From: Mycolicibacterium setense
GTDB taxonomy: Bacteria; Actinomycetota; Actinomycetes; Mycobacteriales; Mycobacteriaceae
Assembly (NCBI RefSeq): GCF_000805385.1
Contig: NZ_JTJW01000007.1
Coordinates: 1 to 64,000, forward strand
Direction of reading: 5' to 3'
DNA length: 64,000 bases
Position numbers and translations under genes: made by a program. The first letter of the stretch is position 1. The number at the start of each line of letters is the position of its first letter. The notes under the pieces are model-generated. The model saw nothing but the letters and a program-made list of their open reading frames with translations. It ran no database searches and was not told the origin of the DNA. This document shows, in pieces, positions 25,360 through 33,806 of the stretch.

Positions 25360-25373
25360 CGGAACACGTTCCA
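25360..25373. promoter_or_regulatory. KstR-like operator upstream of CYP125-type gene
   Basis: CGGAACACGTTCCA has the AACnnGTT core and a perfect GGAAC/GTTCC dyad. Only the first base differs from the consensus TnnAACnnGTTnnA. It lies 107 bp upstream of ATG 25480. Confidence 0.65.
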
Positions 25374-25479
25374 ATACCGACGATGTGGGAGTTTCCGAAA
25401 CCCGCTCCATGGGGCCCCACCTGTGGTGTAGCAATGGCTTACGCCACTACACAACGTCGTCGCGAGGAGCGCCCACGCC

Positions 25480-26727
25480 ATGCCGACACTGCACCTCCCA
25501 CCTGGATTCGACTTCACCGACCCCGATATCTACGCCGAACGCCTGCCCGTCGAAGAGCTCGCGGAGATGCGAAAGCTGGCTCCGATCTGGTGGAACGAAC
25601 AGCCGGTGGGTCAAGGGGGCTTCGACGACGGCGGGTTCTGGGTCGTCACCAAGCACAAAGACGTCAAGGAGGTGTCACTGCGCAGTGATGTCTTCTCCAG
25701 CCAGGAGAAGACCGCCCTGCCCCGCTACCGCGAGGGCACCATCCAACAGCAGATCGACCAGGGCAGGTTCGTGTTGCTCAACATGGACGCCCCGCACCAC
25801 ACCCACCTGCGCAAGATCATCTCGCGGGCCTTCACACCGCGCGCGGTCGAACGCCTGCGCGCCGATCTCGCCGAGCGGGCCCGCGCGATCGTGGAGACCG
25901 CGGCCGCCGAAGGCTCGGGAGACTTCGTCGAGCAGGTGTCGTGTGAACTGCCGCTGCAGGCCATCGCGGGACTGATGGGGGTGCCGCAGGAGGACCGGAA
26001 GAAGCTGTTCGACTGGTCCAACCAGATGGTCGGCGATCAGGACCCGGAATTCGCCACCAACGATGCGATCAGCGCCTCCGTCGAATTGATCATGTACGGG
26101 ATGCAGATGGCGGCCGAGCGGACCAAGAACCCCGGCGAAGATCTGGTCTCGACGCTCCTGCAGGCCGACGTGGAGGGGCACAAGCTCTCCGACGACGAGT
26201 TCGGCTTCTTCGTCATCCTGCTCGCCGTGGCGGGCAATGAGACGACCCGGAACTCGATCACCCAGGGAATGATGGCGTTCGCCGATCATCGCGACCAATG
26301 GGAGCTGTTCAAGCGCGAGCGCCCCGGTACCGCCGCCGACGAGATCGTGCGGTGGGCCACGCCCGTGACCTCGTTCCAGCGCACCGCGTTACAGGACACC
26401 GAACTGGCGGGTGTGCCGATCAAGAAAGGCCAGCGGGTGGTGATGTTCTACCGCTCGGCGAATTTCGACGAAGAGGTTTTTGAACACCCCTACTCTTTCG
26501 ATATCCTGCGGGATCCCAATCCGCACGTGGGATTCGGCGGCACCGGGGCGCACTACTGCATCGGCGCCAACCTGGCCAGGATGACGATCGACCTGATCTT
26601 CAACGCCATCGCCGACGGGATGCCCGACCTCACCCCGCTGTCGGCGCCCGAACGGCTACGGTCAGGCTGGCTGAACGGCATCAAACATTGGCAGGTGGAT
26701 TACCGCGGCCGCTCGGATAGTCGATGA
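25480..26727 (+). CDS. Cytochrome P450, CYP125-type steroid 26(27)-hydroxylase
   Basis: The 415-residue P450 closely resembles M. tuberculosis CYP125A1 along its length: LPPGFDFTDPDIYAERLPV at the N-terminus, FVEQVSCELPLQAIAGLMG, and RLRSGWLNGIKHWQVDY at the C-terminus. The oxygen-activation motif is AGNETTR, the ExxR is in ADEIVRWA, and the heme ligand Cys is in FGGTGAHYCIGANLAR. CYP125 enzymes oxidise the terminal methyl of cholesterol or cholestenone to start side-chain breakdown. No kst or side-chain cluster surrounds it, so it is probably a second copy such as CYP125A4 of M. smegmatis. ATG 25480 follows GAGGAG, and a KstR-like site lies upstream. Confidence 0.93.
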   Translation: MPTLHLPPGFDFTDPDIYAERLPVEELAEMRKLAPIWWNEQPVGQGGFDDGGFWVVTKHKDVKEVSLRSDVFSSQEKTALPRYREGTIQQQIDQGRFVLLNMDAPHHTHLRKIISRAFTPRAVERLRADLAERARAIVETAAAEGSGDFVEQVSCELPLQAIAGLMGVPQEDRKKLFDWSNQMVGDQDPEFATNDAISASVELIMYGMQMAAERTKNPGEDLVSTLLQADVEGHKLSDDEFGFFVILLAVAGNETTRNSITQGMMAFADHRDQWELFKRERPGTAADEIVRWATPVTSFQRTALQDTELAGVPIKKGQRVVMFYRSANFDEEVFEHPYSFDILRDPNPHVGFGGTGAHYCIGANLARMTIDLIFNAIADGMPDLTPLSAPERLRSGWLNGIKHWQVDYRGRSDSR

Positions 26728-27004
26728 TGGATCGCCAATAGTCCTCGGGGATCTCGGTATTCGATCGCAACACGATCGCCAGACCGGTTGCCATCGCGAT
26801 GCCGAGGAGTCCGAGCCACAGGCCGGCGGCGGCGATCGCCAGCCAGAGGACGGTGGTCAGCACGGGCCACGGCGATGCCAGCACCAGCGCAGGCGCGAAG
26901 AAGAAACCGGTCCCGATGTAGGCCGCCGACCCCGCCCGGTCGGCGGCCATCACGAAGTGCAGCCAGCGTGGAATCGATGGGGGCGACTGACGTGGCTGTC
27001 TCAT
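26681..27004 (-). CDS. Small membrane protein (hypothetical)
   Basis: The 107-residue protein has two or three hydrophobic segments (GSAAYIGTGFFFAPALVLA; VLTTVLWLAIAAAGLWLGLL; GIAMATGLAIVL). It is unrecognised beyond being an integral membrane protein. Its 3' end overlaps the last 47 bases of the convergent P450 gene. The start ATG 27004 is preceded by AAAGGAG. It is divergent from the XRE regulator across a perfect palindrome at 27049-27069, so it is a likely target of that regulator. Confidence 0.7.
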   Translation of the reverse strand: MRQPRQSPPSIPRWLHFVMAADRAGSAAYIGTGFFFAPALVLASPWPVLTTVLWLAIAAAGLWLGLLGIAMATGLAIVLRSNTEIPEDYWRSIIDYPSGRGNPPANV

Positions 27005-27048
27005 CGTTGACTCCTTTGGTCGTGCCGTACCCCAACGATGACCGGTGC

Positions 27049-27069
27049 GGGTAATAGCGGCAATTACCC
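27049..27069. promoter_or_regulatory. Perfect inverted repeat between divergent membrane protein and XRE regulator
   Basis: GGGTAAT (27049-27055), spacer AGCGGCA, ATTACCC (27063-27069) is a perfect 7+7+7 palindrome placed 45 bp from one start and 42 bp from the other. It is the natural operator for the XRE/MmyB-type regulator. Confidence 0.65.
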
Positions 27070-27110
27070 CTCAGGTAGTGGTTATCTGACGTCGGTTCGG
27101 TGAGACTCAG

Positions 27111-27887
27111 GTGGTGACGAGTGCGCCGACCCAGACACCGATCGGTTCACTGATGCGCGACTGGCGACTACGCCGCCGGATCAGTCAGTTGGACCTGGCC
27201 ATCGAGGCCGACGTATCGGCACGTCATCTCAGCTTCATCGAAACCGGACGCTCGGTGCCGAGCCGGGCCATGGTCCTGAGACTCGCCGAAGCCCTGGAAG
27301 TGCCACTGCGGGACCAGAATCAGCTGCTCCTGGCGGCCGGCCTGGCACCGGTCTACGCCGAACGACCTCTGGAAGACCCCGAGATGACCGCGGTGCGCGA
27401 GGGCGTCACCCGGGTGTTGGACGCCTACAACCCGTTTCCCTGTGTGGTGGTCGATCACACCTGGAATCTGTTGCAGGCCAACGCCGGTAGCGCGGTCATG
27501 CTGGAAGGCGTCGCTCCACATCTGCTGGCACGGCCCAATGCGCTGCGGATCACCCTGCACCCCGACGGTATGGCCCCACGCATTCGGAACCTGGCGGAAT
27601 GGCGTCATCACCTGATCAGCCGACTGCGCCGCGAGGTCACCGTGAGCGGATCGACCGAGCTTGCCGACCTTCTCGCCGAGATCGAGTCCTATCCGGGCGG
27701 CATGGAACCGGTTCGCGACCTCGGCGGCGTCGTTGTCCCGCTCGAACTCAGCGCCGCCGACGGCACCGCGTTGACCTTCCTCAGCACCGTGACGACGTTC
27801 GGCACGGCTCTGGACCTGACCGCCGCAGAACTGAGCATCGAAGCGTTCCTGCCCGCCGATGCCGATACCGCTCGCGCGCTGCGCTGA
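27111..27887 (+). CDS. XRE-family regulator with MmyB-like ligand-binding domain
   Basis: The 258-residue protein has an N-terminal XRE HTH (LRRRISQLDLAIEADVSARH then LSFIETGRSVPSRAMVLRLA, about 17-62). A PAS-like MmyB domain follows (about 95-250: NPFPCVVVDHTWNLLQAN). MmyB-type domains bind hydrophobic ligands such as fatty acids or their CoA esters. It is probably autoregulated through the palindrome at 27049-27069 together with the divergent small membrane protein. GTG 27111 is the start; ATG 27153 is a less likely alternative. Confidence 0.9.
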   Translation: MVTSAPTQTPIGSLMRDWRLRRRISQLDLAIEADVSARHLSFIETGRSVPSRAMVLRLAEALEVPLRDQNQLLLAAGLAPVYAERPLEDPEMTAVREGVTRVLDAYNPFPCVVVDHTWNLLQANAGSAVMLEGVAPHLLARPNALRITLHPDGMAPRIRNLAEWRHHLISRLRREVTVSGSTELADLLAEIESYPGGMEPVRDLGGVVVPLELSAADGTALTFLSTVTTFGTALDLTAAELSIEAFLPADADTARALR

Positions 27888-27894
27888 AATCAAT

Positions 27895-27905
27895 TGGTCT
27901 TACCA
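27895..27905. promoter_or_regulatory. FadR-type (GntR) operator, TGGTcttACCA
   Basis: TGGT-CTT-ACCA is an exact palindrome with the FadR-subfamily half-site spacing, 38 bp upstream of the GntR-family regulator start at 27943. Autoregulation of the regulator/hydroxylase operon is the likely role. Confidence 0.55.
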
Positions 27906-27942
27906 CTTGACCTCTGACCGCGTGGTGGGCAGCATGGGACGC

Positions 27943-28665
27943 ATGGCCCTGCAACCGGTGAACCGCCGCTCCGTACCCGAAGACGTCTTCGACCAGATCG
28001 TCGGCGAAGTGCTCAGTGGCCAGATGCAGCCAGGAGAGTCGCTGCCCAGCGAACGCAGACTCGCCGAGGTACTCGGCGTGTCCCGCCCGGCCGTACGCGA
28101 GGCGATCAAGCGGCTCACCGAAGCCGGCTTGGTCGAGGTTCGACAGGGCGACGCGACCACGGTGCGGGACTTCCGCAGGCATGCCGGTCTCGACCTGCTA
28201 CCCCGACTGCTGTTGCGCGCAGGCGAACTCGACGTGGGTGTGGTTCGCAGCATCTTGGAAACCCGCCTGCACAACGGCCCCAAGGTGGCGGAGTTGGCCG
28301 CTCAGCGAGCCCCTGCCGAAGTGGTCGCCCAGCTCAGCCGCACGGTGGATGCCCTGGCCGCAGAATCCGATCCGGTGACACAACAGCGCCACGCGCTCGC
28401 CTTCTGGGACCACGTCGTCGATGGCGCGGACTCCATCGCGTTTCGGTTGATGTACAACACCCTTCGGCAGACCTATGAGCCCGCACTTCCCGCATTGGCC
28501 ACCATGATGGCCGACGAGGTCGGCCGTCCGGACGCCTACCGTCGGATCGTCGAGACGATCGAAGCGGGTGACCCGGGGGCTGCCCGCGAGGCCGCTCAGG
28601 CATTGCTGGAGCCGGCCACCGTCGCGCTCATGGGCGCTCTCGACGCGCTGGAGGAAATCCGATGA
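27943..28665 (+). CDS. GntR-family regulator, FadR subfamily
   Basis: The 240-residue protein has a winged-helix N-terminus (SVPEDVFDQIVGEVLSGQMQ and GESLPSERRLAEVLGVSRPAVREA) and an all-helical FCD ligand domain (about 90-235). The FCD His/Asp residues that bind metal are not obvious (RSILETRLHNGP, FWDHVVDG), so a carboxylate or acyl ligand remains open. ATG 27943 fits best; ATG 27934 and a longer frame from 27859 are less likely. The stop overlaps the start of the fatty acid hydroxylase gene (ATGA 28662-28665), which is therefore its probable target. Confidence 0.88.
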   Translation: MALQPVNRRSVPEDVFDQIVGEVLSGQMQPGESLPSERRLAEVLGVSRPAVREAIKRLTEAGLVEVRQGDATTVRDFRRHAGLDLLPRLLLRAGELDVGVVRSILETRLHNGPKVAELAAQRAPAEVVAQLSRTVDALAAESDPVTQQRHALAFWDHVVDGADSIAFRLMYNTLRQTYEPALPALATMMADEVGRPDAYRRIVETIEAGDPGAAREAAQALLEPATVALMGALDALEEIR

Positions 28666-29318
28666 CACGCAACGCCTTCACATTGGGCGACGCGGTACGG
28701 GAATTCGTCCGGCACCCCTCCCCCTGGATGATCGGCACCGCCCTGGTTGTCAGCGCGGGCGCGCGCTACGCCGCCGGGGACTGGCAACCCACCGATGCGC
28801 TCGTGCCCGTGGTGATGCTGGCGACGTTCCCGTTCTTCGAATGGGTCGTGCACGTCTTCGTACTGCACTGGCGACCAAGGCGATTCGGCCGGATCTCCGT
28901 GGATTCACTGCTGGCCCGTGATCACCGGCGCCACCATGTCGATCCGCGCGACATCCCGCTGATCTTCATTCCGTGGCAGTCGTTGCTGTGGATACTGCCC
29001 GTCGCCGTGGCCGTCGCGCTCCTGGCGTTCCCTCGACTCGGGCTGGGCCTGACTTTCCTGTCATTCCTGACCGTGCTGGGCCTGTCCTATGAATGGTGCC
29101 ACTACCTGATCCACAGCGACTACAAGCCGAAAACCCGCGCGTACCGAGCGATTTGGCGTAATCATCGCCAACACCACTACAAGAACGAGCACTACTGGTT
29201 CACGGTAACCACCGCCGGAACCGCCGACCGGGTGCTGGGTACTCATCCCGATCCGGCGACGGTATCCACCTCACCGACGTCGAAGAACCTGCATGCGGCT
29301 AAGCCTGCACGACAATAG
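28662..29318 (+). CDS. Fatty acid hydroxylase / sterol desaturase superfamily membrane protein
   Basis: The 218-residue membrane protein shows the di-iron histidine clusters of the superfamily: HVFVLHWRP, DHRRHHVDP, CHYLIHSDY and NHRQHHYKNEHYW. These are interspersed with three or four membrane segments. Members hydroxylate or desaturate acyl chains, sterols or carotenoids. It is translationally coupled to the FadR-type regulator and its 3' end overlaps ldtA by 20 bases, convergently. The substrate is unknown; lipid modification under acyl-responsive control is the inference. Confidence 0.88.
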   Translation: MTRNAFTLGDAVREFVRHPSPWMIGTALVVSAGARYAAGDWQPTDALVPVVMLATFPFFEWVVHVFVLHWRPRRFGRISVDSLLARDHRRHHVDPRDIPLIFIPWQSLLWILPVAVAVALLAFPRLGLGLTFLSFLTVLGLSYEWCHYLIHSDYKPKTRAYRAIWRNHRQHHYKNEHYWFTVTTAGTADRVLGTHPDPATVSTSPTSKNLHAAKPARQ

Positions 29319-30078
29319 GATCGCCCAGATTCACCGTGTTGTAGTACCAATCGGCGTTGTCAGGGCTCAAATTGATGCAGCCGTGGCTGACGTTGGAATA
29401 GCCCTGCGAGCCCACCGACCAGGGCGCACCGTGCACGTACACACCACCCCAGGTCACCCGGACCGCGTCGTACACCGTGAGCTTGTACCCCTCGGGGTCG
29501 CTCAACGGAATGCCGATGGTACGCGAATCCATCACCACCACAGGCTCTTTGCCGAGTGCGCTGAAGGTGCCGATCGGAGTCGGAAACTTGGGCTTGCCCA
29601 TCGACGCGGGCATGGTGCGGGCCACGGCGCCGTCGATGCTGACGGTGAAGGTGTGCGCGCTGACATCAGCCACACCGAGCACCTCGGCGCCGGTCTCGAA
29701 GCTGGTCTTGGCGCCGCCGGCGGATACCGAGATCTTCGAGTGAGCCGGCCACAACTGATCGGGCTTCCACTGCATCACGTCGTCGCTGAGCCAGGTGAAG
29801 GTGCCGTCAGGGGTGTGCGGTGAGTTGATCCGCAGGCTGCTCTGTGCTGCGTTCCGGTCGGTGACGGGCCGGTCGAAACTCACGGTCAACGGCATCGCGA
29901 CACCGACCACCGAACCGGCGGCAGGCTCGATCGTCAGTCCCGGCTCAGGCGTGCTCACTGCGGCCGCTGCGACATTGACCGTGCTTGCGGCGGCCAAGGT
30001 GGCCACACCAATCGCCGCAAACACTTTCAGTACCGACGCTCGAACGGTTCCGAATGACGACGATGGGACGCTCAGCAT
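29299..30078 (-). CDS. ldtA: L,D-transpeptidase, LdtA (LdtMt1)-type
   Basis: The 259-residue protein has a signal peptide or anchor (VLKVFAAIGVATLAAASTVN). An Ig-like domain follows (about 45-125, LTVSFDRPVTDR) and then a YkuD catalytic domain. The catalytic Cys-His signature is YSNVSHGCINLSPDN, and the preceding YVHGAPWSVGSQG is also typical. It makes 3-3 cross-links in peptidoglycan outside the membrane and is the main target of carbapenems in mycobacteria. Domain order and C-terminal sequence match LdtMt1 (Rv0116c). ATG 30078 is preferred to 30180, which would place 34 basic residues before the signal. Confidence 0.93.
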   Translation of the reverse strand: MLSVPSSSFGTVRASVLKVFAAIGVATLAAASTVNVAAAAVSTPEPGLTIEPAAGSVVGVAMPLTVSFDRPVTDRNAAQSSLRINSPHTPDGTFTWLSDDVMQWKPDQLWPAHSKISVSAGGAKTSFETGAEVLGVADVSAHTFTVSIDGAVARTMPASMGKPKFPTPIGTFSALGKEPVVVMDSRTIGIPLSDPEGYKLTVYDAVRVTWGGVYVHGAPWSVGSQGYSNVSHGCINLSPDNADWYYNTVNLGDPIVVQA

Positions 30079-30253
30079 TCCACCAGTGTAGGTGCTCACC
30101 GGGACTACACCGTCCAGGCGCAGCGTGACGGCGGGAGATCGGTGTCGGTGGTAACGCAGTGAGTGGCCCATGGTGAACACATCGACACGACGTGTCAGAA
30201 CGTTTCACCGCAGCAAAGGCGACCTCACGCCGGCCTCAGCAACGTCACGGCGA

Positions 30254-31690
30254 TCAGGGTGCAGGGGCTACCGGCTCCGGAGGCACGGGCTCCGCCACGG
30301 GTTGCGCGGGTTCGGCCGCCGGTGGCGCGGCTTCCGGCGCAGGCGGCACCGTTTCGGCCGCCGGAGCCTGGGCAGCCGTCTGCTGTACCGGTGCCGCCTC
30401 TTGTGGTGCGCTCGGTGGAGGCGGTGGCGGCGGCGCGACCTCGGAGGGGGGAGGTGGCGGCGGTGGAACCTCAGGGGCCGGAGGCGGCGGAACATCCGAT
30501 GCCGGGGGCGGTGCCTGCGACATTGCCGCCTCTCCCGGCGGCAGCTGGCTCGGCGGTGCCTGTGGTCCCGCGTCGGGCGCCGGCGCAACAGGTGGCTGCT
30601 CGGGTGATCCCGGTGCCGGCTCCGGTGCGGCCGGGAACGGCTCCGACCCGTCAGGGACGAGTTGCTCGCCCGGCACAGCGGTGTTCTCGGATGGGGCCGT
30701 TGGGGTTTGGCCGATCGCGTACTCCGGCGCAGCGTCTTGCACGACCGTCTCGACCACCGGAGGTGCCTCGGACGGCACGGGGATCGCGGCTGTAGAGGGC
30801 TGCTGCACGGCGGCCGAGTCGCCCGAGGTGCTCACCACCGGACGGGTGCTCCGGTGCGGAGTCGGCTCCGAACCGGGCAACAGCTGCTGACCGATGGCCA
30901 GAGCCAGCGATACCCCGAAGGCCAGCACTCCACCGACCAATATCGCCAGCGGCGTCAATTGTCTGGTGGGCCACCGCCATCCGGCTGCGCCCGTGCCGCC
31001 CTCGCCCGTCAACCGGCCGCGCCGCACCGAGGCCAACGCGGCGCCCCTGGCCAACGGCAGTCCGGGTTCGGCCGGGGTGAACACCGGCACCGCCAGTGCC
31101 TGCTCCAATTTCGGCAGCACCGAGTCCAGGTCGACGGCAGATCCCACGACCACCAGCGCATCGGGACGCCGGTCGGCCGCATCGAATACCTCGGACAGCC
31201 AAGTGGTCAGGCCGGCAACGGTTTCGATGCCACGGCTGACCGAGGTCTGCACCGGGTGGTGGCCGTCCACCGTCATCGCCTGCACGACGTCGGGTTCCAG
31301 GACACATACACCGGTGGTGTCGAATCCGACGATGCCGGCAACGCGCCGCGCCAATGCGTCCGTCGCTTGCGGCAATCGCACCGGAACCACGTCGGTGAAA
31401 CCGGCGTCCGCGAACTTCTTCAGCAGCACCGCGGCCTCGGAAGCCGCCCCGGAACTCCAGGTGACACCGATCGCCCCGAGCCGCAAACCATGTTCTGCGG
31501 CAACCCTTTCGGCGCGCCGAACCGCCTTCACGACATCGGCGCAGATGTCATCGGTTCGTGCGGGCGCAAGGCCACGGATGTCAAACGCGTCGTGGTCGAC
31601 GGTCGCCCCGTCAGCCTCGCGGCCCTCGACCAGGACCAGGCCGACGGTCGACGGTGTCATCGAAACACCGAGCACCGCGTCCACATGCAC
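30254..31690 (-). CDS. Mycobacterial membrane protein with actin-ATPase-like N-domain (DUF7159-type) and Pro-rich tail
   Basis: The 478-residue protein has an N-terminal domain of about 210 residues that resembles the Hsp70/actin fold (DAVLGVSMTPSTVGLVLVE, GIVGFDTTGVCVLEPDVVQ, RPDALVVVGSAVDLDSV). One membrane segment follows (about 238-262, LTPLAILVGGVLAFGVSLAL). The external tail of about 210 residues is strongly Pro/Ala/Glu-rich. Such proteins are restricted to mycobacteria and relatives and have no established role; a cytoplasmic sensor tied to a wall-reaching stalk is the simple picture. GTG/ATG context at 31690 gives MHVDAVLGVS, the family start. Confidence 0.82.
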   Translation of the reverse strand: MHVDAVLGVSMTPSTVGLVLVEGREADGATVDHDAFDIRGLAPARTDDICADVVKAVRRAERVAAEHGLRLGAIGVTWSSGAASEAAVLLKKFADAGFTDVVPVRLPQATDALARRVAGIVGFDTTGVCVLEPDVVQAMTVDGHHPVQTSVSRGIETVAGLTTWLSEVFDAADRRPDALVVVGSAVDLDSVLPKLEQALAVPVFTPAEPGLPLARGAALASVRRGRLTGEGGTGAAGWRWPTRQLTPLAILVGGVLAFGVSLALAIGQQLLPGSEPTPHRSTRPVVSTSGDSAAVQQPSTAAIPVPSEAPPVVETVVQDAAPEYAIGQTPTAPSENTAVPGEQLVPDGSEPFPAAPEPAPGSPEQPPVAPAPDAGPQAPPSQLPPGEAAMSQAPPPASDVPPPPAPEVPPPPPPPSEVAPPPPPPPSAPQEAAPVQQTAAQAPAAETVPPAPEAAPPAAEPAQPVAEPVPPEPVAPAP

Positions 31691-32018
31691 CCCCGAAAAG
31701 TGTGGCCGTCGTCCAACGTTTCACGATGACATTACCGGGTGGCAGCATCGCACCGGTCCCCTGGACCTCGGCCGCCGCGGCCCTCACCCGGTGTGAAATG
31801 TGCTGTGCCGCAGAACAGCGAGGACAAGACGAAGTATCGGTTTGCCACCGGTACCGCCAAACGTCGGGCCGCAAACCGTTCGCATGGCCAGGCGGTGACC
31901 CGTGGTGGTGTAAACGTGGGAGCGGCTCCCGTTCCCTGACCATGGCGCCGGCCTTGTTCTCCGGCGGGCCGGAAACGGCGGTGTCAGGCGTGCTTGCCCA
32001 ACCTGCCGATGGAGGTGT
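31691..32018. other. 328-bp intergenic region; possible 48-codon ORF (31793-31939, +)
   Basis: The only candidate gene here is a plus-strand GTG frame at 31793-31939. It encodes a basic 48-residue peptide (start MKCAVPQNSEDKTKYRF, end VNVGAAPVP). Its third-codon GC, about 63 percent, is below that of neighbouring genes and no ribosome binding site is clear, so it is doubtful. The region otherwise holds the upstream region of the 31690 gene and the 3' side of the dehydratase gene. Confidence 0.35.
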
Positions 32019-32972
32019 TCACCGACCGCCGGACAAGATGTCGGCCAGCAACACCGGGTCCACATTGCCGCCCGAGACGATGACGACTGCCGGGCCGGGG
32101 GGCGCGGCGGCCTTCCGGTACCCCGCCAGCGCCACAGCACCACTGGGTTCGGCCACCAGGTGAGCACGATGCGCGAGATCTCTGACCGCTGAACGGATCT
32201 CGTCCTCGGTGACGGTGATGACATCGTCGAGCACACGTTGCAGGTGCGCGAACGTCAACGCCGACGGCGCCGAACGCAGGCCGTCCGCGATGGTCCGGTT
32301 GCGTTGCGCCACAGGCCACTCCACGCGATGACCGGCGGCCAGGCTTTCGGCGGTATCAGCCGCGAGTTCCGGCTCGACACCGAATATCTCGGCCCGCGGG
32401 CACAGGGCACGTATCGCCGTACCCACCCCTGAGGCCAGGCCACCGCCGCTGATCGGAATGAACACCGATGCGACATCGGCCAGATCCTGCGCGATCTCCA
32501 ACCCGATGGTGCCCTGACCGGCGATCACGTCAGGATGGTCGAACGGTGGCACCAGCACACCCCCGGTGCGCTCGACCAGTTCAGCGGCGACCGATTCGCG
32601 CTGTCCGGCGCCGCACAGCACCACGTTCGCGCCACGATCCCGGGTGGCCTGAACCTTCACGGCCGGCGTTTCCTCGGGCATCACGATGTGGGCCGCCACG
32701 CGAAAGGCCGCAGCCGCATATGCCACCGCCTGAGCGTGATTGCCGCTGGAGTACGCCACCACTCCCCTGGCCCGCACCTCGGGATCGAGCCGGCCCAACG
32801 CATTGAACGCGCCGCGAATCTTGAAGGCCCCGATCGGCTGCAGGTTCTCCGGCTTGAGCCACAGCGGCCGATCGGGATCTCCCCAGCCGGCGGCGAGCAG
32901 CGGGGTTCGCACGATATGGGAGCCGATCCGCCGGGCCGCGGCGTCGATCTCGTCGAGGGTCACCAGCTTCAC
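32019..32972 (-). CDS. PLP-dependent threonine/serine dehydratase-like enzyme
   Basis: The 317-residue fold-type II PLP enzyme has the Schiff-base lysine in GAFKIRGAFNAL (about residue 51) and SSGNHAQAVAYAA. The glycine loop binding PLP phosphate is ISGGGLASGVG, and the C-terminal SGGN is also present. It lacks the ACT-like regulatory domain of biosynthetic IlvA, so it resembles catabolic threonine dehydratase or serine racemase. It would deaminate L-threonine or L-serine to the 2-oxo acid. It is divergent from the thioesterase gene across 71 bp. Confidence 0.88.
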   Translation of the reverse strand: MKLVTLDEIDAAARRIGSHIVRTPLLAAGWGDPDRPLWLKPENLQPIGAFKIRGAFNALGRLDPEVRARGVVAYSSGNHAQAVAYAAAAFRVAAHIVMPEETPAVKVQATRDRGANVVLCGAGQRESVAAELVERTGGVLVPPFDHPDVIAGQGTIGLEIAQDLADVASVFIPISGGGLASGVGTAIRALCPRAEIFGVEPELAADTAESLAAGHRVEWPVAQRNRTIADGLRSAPSALTFAHLQRVLDDVITVTEDEIRSAVRDLAHRAHLVAEPSGAVALAGYRKAAAPPGPAVVIVSGGNVDPVLLADILSGGR

Positions 32973-33043
32973 CGCACAAGTCTCCCCCGCGGAGCGGGTC
33001 GGCGAAACTCCGGGCCGTCGGCGCCGGCCGTTACCGTGGAGCG

Positions 33044-33466
33044 GTGACCCAGTACAGCTTCGGCATCGTTCCGCGCTACGCCGAGATCGACCAGCAGGGC
33101 GTGGTGTTCAACGGTCACTACCTCACCTGGTTCGACGAGGCGTGCACCGCGCTGTTCGACCACCTCGGGATGAGCTACCCCGATCTGATCGCCGATGGAC
33201 TCGACATGCAGGTGGTACACACCGAGATCGACTTCCGGGCGCCTGTCCGATGGCGGGAGCCGGTACGGATCGCGGTGCGGTGTCAGCGCATCGGTACCAC
33301 CAGCTTCACCCTGGGCTTCACGGTGCTGGGCACCGACGCTTCCGGTGACGAGCAGCCCAGGGTGTCCGGGAGCAACGTCTACGTGGTGGTCTCGACCGCC
33401 GACTGGGCCAAGCGAGACGTTCCGCATGCCATTCGCGTCGCACTCAGTTCCGTTCCCGGCCAATGA
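33044..33466 (+). CDS. Hotdog-fold acyl-CoA thioesterase (4HBT type)
   Basis: The 140-residue protein has the 4-hydroxybenzoyl-CoA thioesterase-type start RYAEIDQQGVVFNGHYLTWFDEA, whose Asp/His region contains the catalytic acidic residue, and the hotdog helix that follows. Members hydrolyse acyl- or aroyl-CoA esters. Start GTG 33044. It is a single gene, 100 bp upstream of the small acidic protein gene. Confidence 0.88.
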   Translation: MTQYSFGIVPRYAEIDQQGVVFNGHYLTWFDEACTALFDHLGMSYPDLIADGLDMQVVHTEIDFRAPVRWREPVRIAVRCQRIGTTSFTLGFTVLGTDASGDEQPRVSGSNVYVVVSTADWAKRDVPHAIRVALSSVPGQ

Positions 33467-33566
33467 TTTCCCGGCCGCCGGCACAGCGGCCCGAAATTCG
33501 CGTTGAATCGTCAGTTCACAAGTAGCACAATCGGTGTGCACGGCGATGCCGGTCGGTGAGGGGGCA

Positions 33567-33797
33567 ATGATGACGAGCACCAACGGTGGCGGATTCGAGG
33601 GCGACGGTTTCGAAGACGACGCGCCCGAGGCAGACGTCGTCGAACAACTGATACCGGTCGGTGTCGACGACGAGGATGACGCGATCTCGGATCTGCGGCG
33701 TGTGCGGATCTCGACGGACACCGATGCCACCGAGGCGGACCTGATCGATCAGGCCATCGTGGTGCCACTGGACGACGAGTCCGACTTCGATCGCTGA
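33567..33797 (+). CDS. Small acidic hypothetical protein
   Basis: A 76-residue strongly acidic protein (many Asp/Glu: DEDDAISDLR, PLDDESDFDR) with a repeating pattern VVEQLIPVGVDD and LIDQAIVVPLDD about 40 residues apart, suggesting a duplicated short motif. No known domain. ATG 33567 follows GGGGGCA; tandem ATG 33570 is equally possible. The GerW-like gene starts 9 bp after its stop, indicating an operon. Mycobacteria often carry similar short acidic proteins of unknown role. Confidence 0.65.
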   Translation: MMTSTNGGGFEGDGFEDDAPEADVVEQLIPVGVDDEDDAISDLRRVRISTDTDATEADLIDQAIVVPLDDESDFDR

Positions 33798-33806
33798 GAA
33801 CGAAGG

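Noticed and set aside
31793..31939. 48-residue basic ORF as a confident gene
   Set aside because: Codon bias is weaker than neighbours, no ribosome binding site and no recognised homologue; kept only as a low-confidence note in the intergenic entry.
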